From contig WHVD01000106.1 of assembly GCA_015178975.1 (NCBI GenBank), forward strand, positions 235,324 through 299,323: a stretch of DNA of 64,000 nucleotides. The letters are read 5' to 3'. This document shows positions 55,097 to 64,000 of the stretch, piece after piece. This stretch comes from Hysterangium stoloniferum. Its lineage: Eukaryota > Basidiomycota > Agaricomycetes > Hysterangiales > Hysterangiaceae. Within the stretch, counting starts at the first letter, position 1. Each line of letters opens with the position of its first letter. The translations under genes were made by a program, and so were the position numbers. The notes under the pieces were generated by a model. That model worked only from the letters and a program-made list of their open reading frames with translations, searched no databases and was not told the origin of the DNA.

Positions 55097-56931
55097 ATGG
55101 AAAACGGCAGTCCTAGCGCCCCGTCCATACCCCTTTCCGATGCCACGCTGACAATGGAGTGTGAGTTCATCTAATCTGTCAAACCAAAAAGTTCTATGAG
55201 TTGAGCCCATGCTCAGTAAACAGTGCTGCAATTGAAGAGGATATTTCTATCCTTTCAACAACTTACATTCCACCCCCTGCCGAAGCCGAACTCATACGGC
55301 TCCGCTGCACCACACGGGCCGCCGAGCTCGAACAGATTGATAAGCTGCTGGCGGAACTGACAGAGCGAAAATCGCGTCTCATCGAGGCGTGTGCCACAGG
55401 CTCTGCACTTCTCGCCCCAATCCGCACACTCCCACCCGAACTGCTTGCTGAGATTTTTTCCTACTGCATCCCTACTTTCTCTTTTCCAGACCTCAGCGAG
55501 AAATCGCAAAATGGGGAGGTGATGGGTCTGTATGGATCTACGTCACCCCTATTCGTTAGGCACCTGTTGGGGACAATCTGCAAGACATGGAAGATGGTCT
55601 TAGATGATACACCGAGGTTGTGGACTACCCTCATGTTGGATTACGACCTTTTGAATACACTGCAAATAGAGAAGACCTTGGAGATGAGCAAGTGCGCCCC
55701 GCTGGATATATATATACACATGACTACGGCGTGGTTCCCAGAACATGAGAACCCCATCCCTGAGCAAGACACAGTATTCGCTCTTTTACATGACGCAATG
55801 CCCAGGATCAGACGCATCGATGCGACGATGTCCAAAGTAGACGAAGGAATATATCACCTCTTCCCTCCTAACTCGTTCACACACGCGCCTATACTAGAAA
55901 GCATCGTTATCTCACACAGCCCCTCGGTGTCTACAGAGACACTCACTGGTGTTTCGATATCTTGTCCTTGTTTGCATACCCTGGTTCTGAAATATGCTGT
56001 GCACACTCTTAGGCATTTGACAGAAAACACTTTAGGGAATTTGCGCTCTCTTTCCCTTATATTTAAATATAGCGAGTCGGAAACCTACCTTCCTCTTCTG
56101 TCCCATTGCTCGCAATTAGAACGTCTGGATTGGGTAGACTGCGATGGGGGAACCTTTCAAACCCCCGATGATGAAATTGGATTCTTTTTATTGCCATCCT
56201 TGAAGACGCTCCGTTTTGCATCATACGGTGCTTATTCATCAACGTCTATACACCTCCTTGCATCTATCCACACACCTCAACTCACTGTTCTCGACATTGA
56301 CAGGCACATGGACGACACTTCCATCACCAATACAATCCTGACCATCCTTCAAGGTAACCTAGAAAATTTACAGCATATTCGCTTCTGTAATGTCACGATA
56401 GGCGCCAGGTTCTGCTCAATGTTACCAGGCCTTGTAGGCTTGTGCTCCTTGACGCTGGCTCCCGGATCCTTATGCGATGCCACAATATTTGACGTCTTTT
56501 GTCCGCGAGATGTTAACGCATCCCCGGCCTGTGAAAGCCTCTCAAAGCTCGAATTTGATGTTAGATCATTTCCTATGGGGCCAATGATATCTTTTATCCA
56601 TCGAACCGCGCAAAAGAGCCATGAAATACATAAAAAAATATATCCGGTGCAAGTATCGTACCAGCACGATAACGACCCTACTATGGCGCACTTCGCGGAG
56701 ATGTATAGCGAAATAATTGTATGCAGAGACACATATAAACGTCGTATACGTGAAGCCAGTCCTCAAAGTAATTTATATGATGCAGACGGTCCATGGATGG
56801 TGCCAGCCAGAAATGAATGGGTTAGTTTTAAAAGGCCAACAGCGGAGCGTGATTACAGAGATGGTTACAGAGATGGTTGGGGTGTCAACCCTGGGAACGC
56901 TTGGGACGCTCCAGAGCAAAATCCATGGTGA
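55097..56931 (+). CDS. F-box protein, 592 aa, two exons
   Basis: Exon 1 is 55,097-55,160 (MENGSPSAPSIPLSDATLTM) and exon 2 is 55,217-56,931; the 56-nt intron has GTGAGT..CAG ends and the joined frame is open. A coiled coil lies at about residues 43-80 (AAELEQIDKLLAELTERKSR), directly followed by the F-box at about 88-150 (APIRTLPPELLAEIFSYCIP, ICKTWKMVLDDTPRLWTTLM). This is the classic layout of the F-box-like family amplified in mushrooms. The rest is LRR-like (LENLQHIRFCNVTIGARFCS). Expected role: SCF ubiquitin-ligase adaptor, substrate unknown. The first in-frame start within exon 2 alone would lack a proper ATG, which supports exon 1. A truncated relative lies at 59,860-60,290. Confidence 0.85.
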
Positions 56932-58408
56932 AAGGTAACCAGCGGATTGCGAACTGTAGGGATTCATCCCCTATCAGTATCGGCTTAGTTGGGGGAATAT
57001 TTAAAAGCATCTAGGCCTTTCCAATATATTTATCTTCCTTTTCAAATTTACTCGTCGTCTGGTAACGTTAGCGGTTTTCACTTAGTCCTAAATGTCTTAT
57101 GTTTTAGTTAAACCATAGGTATGGTCGTTCTTTTTCGATGCATAACGCCGACCTTTGGCCTTTTGGGCTCCTTTGAAAAAGAAGCAAATAATGTTAGATC
57201 AACTGTTTGTCAAGAAATAATAATAATAATATTATTGTTCTTGTGAGTATATATTTCTTAGATAATCGTTTATGTAGATGTGGCAGTTCCCTGCGAGATC
57301 AAATTGGTATGCAGGGATAGGATGAGGGGGTTGTCTTGGGAAAAATGTATGCGAAGTATAACGCTTTTGTTCAAACTCGAAACCACATTGCAAAAAGCCT
57401 AATATTCCTGGGGTAAATTTATAGTGCCCAGGACATAATTTCTGCCCAGAACTGGACAGAGGTGAGAACGTCAGAAATAATTTGATGTGTCAAAAAGTCA
57501 AATAAAGCTTATTTCTGTCTTTTCAACCTATAAATCGAAGGTTGATGGATGCAAAGCGAGTGTGATGACAGTACTAGTGTGTAGCCTAGTGTACTTACGC
57601 ACGAGATTGTCACAAGTCAGTACAACGCCTCTCATACCCCCCTGTCCAATAATAACTCAATCTCTTTGTCGACTTATGAGTTTCACACCGGAAAAAGCCC
57701 CGGATTCAAAATTCAAAAGATCCAGGCTTTCTCCAGTGTCAGTGCTTGTAAATATGATATTAAGTTTCATTGAGAGACGGAAATAGTACGTATGCCCTGT
57801 AAGTACTCAACAAGTTTGGAAACTGAAGACCTGGACTGGTCATGGCTGAAATGTTTCGTTAGACCAGTTTATTGGGACACCGATACCACGAACGGAGATA
57901 CCATATTATATAACTGCCAGTGAGCATCTAGAGTTTATATGCCTTAGGCTACGAAAAAAGAATATTTTAGAAGGGCCTGGGAAGTGGAATTACATAAAGG
58001 ATTAACATAATTACGTCTACAATATTCTACAATATTTGAAGCATGCCAGGTTGATTCAAAACCGTACAAAGTGATAATAATCTGCCTTATTATATCCCTG
58101 AAATAACGGCTAGATACTGTCTCCCTGTAACATATGCTCCATGCTTATAGCAATTAGGTATTTGTCTGCGTATCCATGAGGATCTCGAGCTTCTCTGAAT
58201 TTTGAACCTCAGCATATCAACCCTACAGTATCCTTACGATACCGGGTGTGATATAGAATAATTTAGCATTATCGCAACGTACAAGTGAATAAAACAACGC
58301 CACCGAAAAATTCAGTAACGTAAAAACGTCCAGCATTACTGACACCATCGATCAAAGAAATTACCCAACGATCACGACTTGTCCACTCTCCACCCCTTTC
58401 TGGAGTCG
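56932..58408. other. Intergenic, no supported gene
   Basis: AT-rich; contains a short ATA/TAA microsatellite at about 57,218-57,235. Small open frames lack any signature. Confidence 0.45.
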
Positions 58409-59554
58409 TTAATCCCCATTTTCCCTCTCCGTCAGCCTCTTCCTCTGCGCCTCTCTCGCCTCCTTTTCAGTATTAACATTCCAATGACTCCTCGCAATAG
58501 CCCCAAACAGCTCGCCCGCTGTGACTTCTTCAATGGGGTACTTGAAGTGTCCTGTTATAGGCGTTGTAAGTGCGGATGTGGATATGATGCTAGGAGGGTG
58601 TGGTCGCAGGGCGAAGACGAGAGAGTAGCGGTACTGGGATTCGCCATCTTTGGCAGTGGCCGGGACCGAAGGGACGAAGACGCGATGTCGACCAGGGAGA
58701 TAGCGGCCGTTCGTGAGACGCGTCAAGGTTTCGCCGACTAGAAGCGTCGCAGTTAACTCGCCCGAAGTGGAGTCAGTGTACGGTGGTTCCTCGATCGGGA
58801 TCCATCTTTTTAGCCTATAATCCCATACTTCGAGGCCTGGGGATGATCCGATGACGAGAGAGAGAAGACCGAGATCAATATGTTGTGCAGAGACGAGGCG
58901 GCCTTTTCCAGGTGCTTGAGGATCCGCAGTGTGTTCTACATTGTTCTTCGCTGTTTCCTCGTCATCGATTTCTTGTGCGCGTCGTTCGTAACGGAACATC
59001 CTCAACAGTGTCTCGACCCTTTCCGCAGCGGGCATATTACATTCCGCCTCATATATCCCTCCAAATGCGCACCTATCCAGCCCCAAACTACCCTCAACAC
59101 CCTCCATGACATCTTTCATTAACTTTCCGCACTCAGCCCACATCTCCCTCCCTGCACTCTCTACACTTTCCGGACACGTCGCACCGCCTCTTCTAAGCGT
59201 AATAAGCTCCTTCTCACCAACAACATGTGACCATCCCTCTTCCGATCCCTGCGCATTGGCGTCCCAGACTTTAAAGCGTTCTTTGGATGGTTGAGGCTGT
59301 GCGAAAAAGGCACGAGAAAGAGCGAATAGTTTGTGTGCTGCGTTGTATAGACTTTGGCGGCGGGATATGGGGAATGTTGTGAAGCCTAGGCTGCTGAGAG
59401 AGTCGATTTGAGACTGAGTGAGGAGCGGGAATGAGGCTGCTAGGAGAGGTGGTGGATGGGAGTGCTGTGCCTGTGGAGGGGGACCTGGAGGTGGTGCGTA
59501 GGCTATTTTGGCGGTATGTGGGGTAGCTGGTGGAGGAGAGTAGATCTGGGTCAT
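58409..59554 (-). CDS. 2-oxoglutarate/Fe(II)-dependent oxygenase, IPNS-like, 381 aa
   Basis: Intronless. A Pro-rich N-terminus precedes a DIOX_N-like segment at about residues 40-130 (FTTFPISRRQSLYNAAHKLF). The iron ligands are visible: H225 and D227 in SAQHIDLGLLSLV, and H290 in GRYLPGRHRV. The 2-oxoglutarate-binding RxS is R309/S311 in YRYSLVFAL. The family inserts or removes oxygen on small molecules (hydroxylation, desaturation, ring closure); the substrate cannot be read from the sequence. No signal peptide, so probably cytosolic. The length is near the family norm of 320-380. No other biosynthetic genes are seen nearby, so a metabolite cluster is not supported. Confidence 0.88.
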   Translation of the reverse strand: MTQIYSPPPATPHTAKIAYAPPPGPPPQAQHSHPPPLLAASFPLLTQSQIDSLSSLGFTTFPISRRQSLYNAAHKLFALSRAFFAQPQPSKERFKVWDANAQGSEEGWSHVVGEKELITLRRGGATCPESVESAGREMWAECGKLMKDVMEGVEGSLGLDRCAFGGIYEAECNMPAAERVETLLRMFRYERRAQEIDDEETAKNNVEHTADPQAPGKGRLVSAQHIDLGLLSLVIGSSPGLEVWDYRLKRWIPIEEPPYTDSTSGELTATLLVGETLTRLTNGRYLPGRHRVFVPSVPATAKDGESQYRYSLVFALRPHPPSIISTSALTTPITGHFKYPIEEVTAGELFGAIARSHWNVNTEKEAREAQRKRLTERENGD

Positions 59555-59859
59555 TGGTATATAAGTTATTCAAGGAAGAACGTCAAGTCAAGCACGACGG
59601 TGTCAAGTAGAGGAAATGTGGCGCTACACCAGCGCTAATCTCAATCCGGTAATTGCGCAGTAACTTTTCCACGACTCTCTATTCAGAGAAATCCCTTTAA
59701 GGAAATATACCTGCATTTTGCATACGCTGGAGATCGTCATTGCGCTTCTCGAACTCAGTGGAATAAATTATTAGGGACCCGTAATATCGATTTGAACCTG
59801 TCGCAGTCATATAAATCTTGGCAAGAGTGCACTGAAACTGGCGCCGATCCGGACTGTTG

Positions 59860-60290
59860 TAGATATTCTAGATTGCCTTAAAGCAGATTCACGATAGTGT
59901 TAGTGGTGAGAGTATCTTCCATGAAGGTGTTAACGTCGAGAGTGGTGGGATTGGCTGCATGAATATAATTAATTAGGCGTGAGGATTGTGCGTTTCTGGG
60001 CGGAGCCTCTTCTGAGATGGCAATGAAGTGATTATCATAGGTTCCCTCGTTTACATCATCACAATCTTCCCGGTCTATATGCTCCAGCTGAGAGGAATAG
60101 GAAAGAACAAAGACATATTCCCAAGTCGACAACATAAAATGTCAAGGCAAGAGAGCGTAAGTTCCCTAACGCGTCCTCCGCAAAATGAGTCAGAAGGCTT
60201 TCCGAATGTCGCGTATACAAACTAGGGAAAGGTATTGAAGCGTCAAAGACGTCCTGTGAGATATTCATGTAAACCCTTTTTTTGAGACAT
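59860..60290 (-). pseudogene. Fragment of an F-box/LRR paralogue
   Basis: Minus-strand pieces in two frames match the middle of the F-box protein at 55,097-56,931. LLTHFAEDALGNLRSLALTF corresponds to LRHLTENTLGNLRSLSLIF; SSQLEHIDREDCDDVNEGTY to CSQLERLDWVDCDGGTFQ; and LDVNTFMEDTLTTNTIVNLL to LDIDRHMDDTSITNTILTIL. The ends and F-box are missing and a frameshift lies between the pieces, so this is a decayed partial duplicate in opposite orientation. Confidence 0.75.
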
Positions 60291-60299
60291 CGTTACATA

Positions 60300-61059
60300 A
60301 TACATGCCCAAGCCTCATTATGCTAATAATCCCAATTCAAGGGAACACGTGAGGCAGAGGAATCTCAAAGGATTGTGGCGGAGTATTGACAGAGTCCAGT
60401 ACGTCATTTTGTTCTCGAGAGCATAGATATTATCTCTGACCATTTCGCAGTTAGAGTTAGTGACTGATTCCATCATTGACAAGAGTCTTTTCACCGTACA
60501 TTAGGCACAATTATCTGTGGTATACATGCATAAATGATACTCAATCCAGCTCTTTCACTCCTAAAGACCAGACCGCTTTTATGCCTGACAATCCCTTCAG
60601 AAGAATGGCCAAAGCTTTGCCAACATAGTGAGCGGGCGTGACAAGCAGCGCAGATCAAAGTGCGATTTAAACCCCGCCGATCACCCATCGATCCCTAAGC
60701 AATTTAATGTCGGCTAAGGATCCGCCACAAACCTTTGAGAACTTTAACCGAGTTAAAATCAGTTAAGGATCTGATGAGTGTGAGGAGCTTTGTATCACAC
60801 TCAGCCTCCACCGCGGATCCTTTGAGATTTTGGATCTGGGGCTTTTTCCGGTATATCACTTCACACGTCAAGTACCGGGTCACCGGACAGGAGGTTTTAT
60901 TGTTTTACTCGTTTTGTCTCTCGGGACTTCCCACCGTGATGGTCAGTGGCTACATGCCCTTTCTTGTGACCTCTTTGGCCTAGCCACCAAAACTTATTCC
61001 GCGACCGGACGCCCACTCTACACCAGCCATCCTGTGTTCTTCCTCATACTTCTTAGTAG
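60300..61059. other. Intergenic, upstream of the gene at 61,060
   Basis: No supported gene. Short open frames near 60,735-61,130 have no signature and overlap the probable promoter of the next gene. Confidence 0.4.
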
Positions 61060-62136
61060 ATGTCTTCTAGAGACGAGAAACTACCTCTTTCACAACAGAG
61101 GAATCTCTGGGGAATCGTCCGAGTGCGCCTGAAGGCGTCAAGCGGAATACTGAACCGAAATATACCACGAAGTACTCCCAGATTGAAGCGTCAAGGGGAG
61201 TCTTCGACGAGTAGCATCGACGATATATACCTGGGTGGAAAACTCCCTGACGATCCCTTCCAGTCAGGACCCGTCCAAGTCGATATTTTGACACCACGAC
61301 GTGCTTGCTCGCTTAGTGCACGAACCTCTCAAGTTCCTTGTATCAATAAGGTGTCGCTTTGTCTTCCCTTAGGTTCAGCGCTCCATGAGTCAATCGACTG
61401 TGCCACTGCCTCTGCTCAGAGCCAGGATTCCACTTTGCTACTTGCAAGACGCACGAGCTCCGTGTCACTAGTTGACGAAGACGACGGTGCCACCCACCCA
61501 TGCGGTAGCCCACCTGAATCCAATTCTTCTTTTCACACCTGCGAAATGGACGCATCTGAGGAAGAAAACACAGAAGACATGTTGAATCAACATGATTGTG
61601 ACTTTATCTCTGAGTGGCGGAACAGTTCTGCGTCAGGGCGTCATTCTCTCCTTGCGAGATGGGGATCCCTCATCCCGGGTGAGCACTACCACGGTGCCAC
61701 CCAAAATGAAGAAGAATGCGCCCAAAAATTGTCCTTTATAGAGAATCTGCGATTGTTCTTCGCGGGAGATTCGCACTCGCGTTCCCGCCATTCCTTCATG
61801 TCTATCTCAGGTGGAGTCAAAATGCCTGGACGGTTTGATGCCCTCCCATCCCAGGAGCGAAGGAACATAGACACTGTCCGCGAGACACTCCCCACCTCTC
61901 AACAATGTCGTCATTCAGATCCTGGCCCACCTACTGAGCTGGAGAAGAAGTTTACGGCGACTATGCTGCATAGAATATCGCCACTATTTATCAATGCTGC
62001 TCGGATCGCGCACACTCGTAGACCTGGTAAGTCACTATAACGACGCATCTCTTTGAAATTTATTCAACTTGCCTGCTGTTTCGTTCTGCCAGGCCGTGCA
62101 TCTGTACCCCCACACTGCGTCCACGCCCATTCTTGA
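61060..62136 (+). CDS. Unknown Ser-rich protein, about 336 aa, two exons
   Basis: It starts MSSRDEKLPLSQQRNLWGIV. The frame runs 61,060-62,026, then a GTAAGT..CAG intron of 66 nt (62,027-62,092), then a short last exon to TGA at 62,136 (RASVPPHCVHAHS). Without splicing the frame ends eight bases into the intron region (GKSL). The sequence is low in regular structure: Ser/Thr-rich with acidic patches (DASEEENTEDMLNQHDCDF), one RxxS-rich segment (HSRSRHSFMS) and no membrane or catalytic motif that I can see. It may be a disordered regulatory protein. Family not recognised. Confidence 0.55.
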
Positions 62137-63120
62137 GAATGGCCCTTGTCTCCTGCCGGCCAATGCGAATTGAACCAATCATTCATCACAAAATTGACAG
62201 TTGACCTGCTGGCTCGTAACCAATTTCCTTTTCCCTACACGTTATTAATGTCATGGCATCCATCCACCACACACTCACCCACATTTCTAGTCTTTTGCCT
62301 CGTGCGCACCCGCAACCACACTCAACATTATCATTCGTTACATTTATTTCATTTACGCACTTAGTCATCCCGTTGTTCTTGGTCTCGGAATCGTAATACT
62401 ATAGTTGTAGCAGTCTGAGCATCATATCTAGAACTGATTGTGCTTCACATTGTTTAATATACGCACATATTTCTTATACAGGGAATCATTATAACCAGCT
62501 CTCAAAAAACATATACATCGTTCGATGGATCCGCAGGGTATGATTCGGTGCTGTCAACGTATGACAAGAAGAATCGACAAAAGGAAGAAGATTTTCCATG
62601 GGTGGTACAAGTATCATAATGCCATTGCGAGGCGGAGGAATTTCTCATCGAATGAACAGTTTATTATGTAATTGTAAATATTGACATCTTCGAATACGAA
62701 CTTTACGACGCCAGGGCTGAATTCGAAATGACAGAGTCTCGATCTTGAAATATCCAATAAAATTCAGAAAATACGAATTCGTTTGCCGAGAACCTTAGAA
62801 ATTTTTGAGGATCGGAACTTGTGCAATATGGTGGGGGCTTGTGTTCCGGCTTGCGTTAGAACAACTACGCTCGAATGTTCGGCACCAAAGTTCGATCACA
62901 GCCGATATATGGTTCTCACATCGTCTATTGTACTTAGTTGTCTCCTATAGAGTTCTGGGACACTATTCAACGATGCTCTTGAATTGAATACAGACGATGT
63001 GGGTCATATTGGTCTGGTAAGTTTCATGACGTTCATCTGCATTTGTGGAATCCGCGGAATTTCACGACAAAGTACAGTCAACTCAATGTTCAACGAGGTT
63101 TAAACTACACGTATCACTCG
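62137..63120. other. Intergenic, no supported gene
   Basis: A 50-codon basic frame starts at 62,525 (MDPQGMIRCC..RRIDKRKK) but has no support beyond being open. The remainder is AT-rich. Confidence 0.4.
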
Positions 63121-63123
63121 GTA

Positions 63124-64000
63124 CTAGTGTAAACAGCAAGTCCCATCCTCCTCGTCTCTGCATGCCCCGCCATGTTTACAATGCTCTCCATGCACTTTGC
63201 ACCGGGCTCTGTGGTCTCCATGTTTGCATTCAGTCCCGCCTTGGCAACCTTTAACAGCACATTTTGGCTTCGTAGTCCCCTTGTGTTGATGGGTTGGGCT
63301 CCCTTTCATATCTATCGGTGACTTCACCCCAGTTCCAGGACGGCCTTCCACCCCGTGTTTCGGCTCTACCACGCCAGATGTCCCGTACCCAGCGATGACT
63401 GTCGGATCACCCTCAGTCGAATGTTCTCCAACCCCGGAGCCCACACCTCCAGACGTGTTTGGCCTGACATTGGGGACAAAGGCGTCAGTAATCGATGTTC
63501 CTTCTCCGTGTCCTTCGCTTCCGCCGCCCATTGTTTGTACGCCGACAAGTTCATCGGGCTCGAGCTTCTCCCCGGGGCCGCTCGCGTGTTCTTGAGCATC
63601 GCCTTTGATGTTTGTATTATGACGTGCGGTAGTACTGGCTTCAGTCCCCCACGCACCCGTCGTTGATTCATCCCTCCTTCCCCTCCAGTTTTCGCCTCTA
63701 CACCGCCCGATATGCTGGTATTGACGTTGGTCGTAGAAGCCCCCATAGACGGCCCTTCTTCTCTTAATCCATCAACTGGGCCTTTCACGTCTACGCCGCC
63801 AGATGCACGGGATTCGAGCTTGAATCCAATGCCGTCGGTACTGGCCACAGCAGCCGGGGGAGCTGTAATAGGTTGTCCTCCTTGTACGTCAACCGCAATT
63901 TTCACTTCTCCACTACTCGACGTGCTGGTGCTGACATTGGTCGTCGAGGCCCCTGTGGACGGCTTTTCCTCTCCTAATCTTTCAACTGGGCCTTTCACTT
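63124..64000 (-). CDS. Repeat-rich protein with Cys/His-rich C-terminus, partial (5' end outside window)
   Basis: Two minus-strand frames join into one protein-like sequence. From 64,000 to about 63,670 the frame holds repeats (GPVERLGEEKPSTGASTTNV and GPVDGLREEGPSMGASTTNV, about 75 residues apart). Near 63,665-63,680, in a purine run, the coding sense passes to another frame (ESTTGAWGTEASTT), which stays open through Gly/Thr-rich sequence to the stop at 63,124. A short intron or a 1-base indel explains the switch. The C-terminus is Cys/His-rich (KCAVKGCQGGTECKHGDH.., ending DGTCCLH), perhaps metal-binding or disulfide-linked. Function unknown. Confidence 0.5.

Noticed and set aside
58409-62136. 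Secondary-metabolite cluster around the 2OG oxygenase
   Set aside because: No synthase, P450, transporter or other tailoring enzyme is seen nearby; one oxygenase alone does not support a cluster.
62525-62677. Basic 50-codon frame
   Set aside because: Open but unsupported by domain, splice or promoter evidence.

Overview
The window looks like a chromosome segment from a mushroom-forming basidiomycete (Agaricomycetes type). The reasons are introns of about 50-57 nt with GT..AG ends, F-box proteins of the kind expanded in that group, a 2OG-Fe(II) oxygenase of the IPNS-like family, a Gal80-like oxidoreductase, a lineage-restricted family with a PD-(D/E)XK-like motif, DUF2235 relics, and chromovirus-type Ty3/gypsy elements. 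No close genome match can be claimed by eye.

Layout. 1-6.5 kb: AT-rich, no supported gene, two old direct-repeat blocks. 7.5-17.5 kb: a decayed Ty3/gypsy element (here gypsy-2). Its pol is split by an internal inversion, and it carries a Tc1/mariner element that itself holds a solo LTR, a MITE-like element, and a solo LTR nested head-to-head in another solo LTR. 18.7-22.8 kb: a gene island with an F-box protein, a Gal80-like oxidoreductase and a small four-exon gene. 23-29 kb: nested solo LTRs, a second MITE-like copy, minisatellites and a short copia-like solo LTR. 30.0-30.8 kb: a gene of the PD-(D/E)XK-like family. 33-35 kb: gypsy fragments. 34,970-42,454: a nearly complete 7.5 kb chromovirus (gypsy-1) with LTRs and a perfect 5-bp target duplication. 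43-48.3 kb: more solo LTRs, each with target duplications. 49-54.5 kb: decayed genes and repeats. 55-64 kb: a second gene island with an F-box protein, a 2OG oxygenase, an F-box relic, an unknown protein and the 3' part of a Cys-rich repeat protein.

The most striking observation is a spliced gene antisense to gag-pol, between pol and the 3' LTR of gypsy-1. It has its own TATA box and encodes a coiled-coil protein with a six-cysteine pattern of the fungal Zn2Cys6 type. A degraded homologue with the same exon order lies at the equivalent place in the much older gypsy-2, so the module appears to be an ancestral part of this retrotransposon lineage. Both elements also show an 11-nt complementarity between the LTR and the primer-binding position, as expected for Tf1/sushi-type self-priming. 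The LTR types in the window share a conserved hairpin-forming U5 motif.

LTR divergence in gypsy-1 consists only of transitions at CpG sites, and several stop codons look like CGA to TGA changes. This fits cytosine methylation and deamination as the silencing and decay mechanism here.
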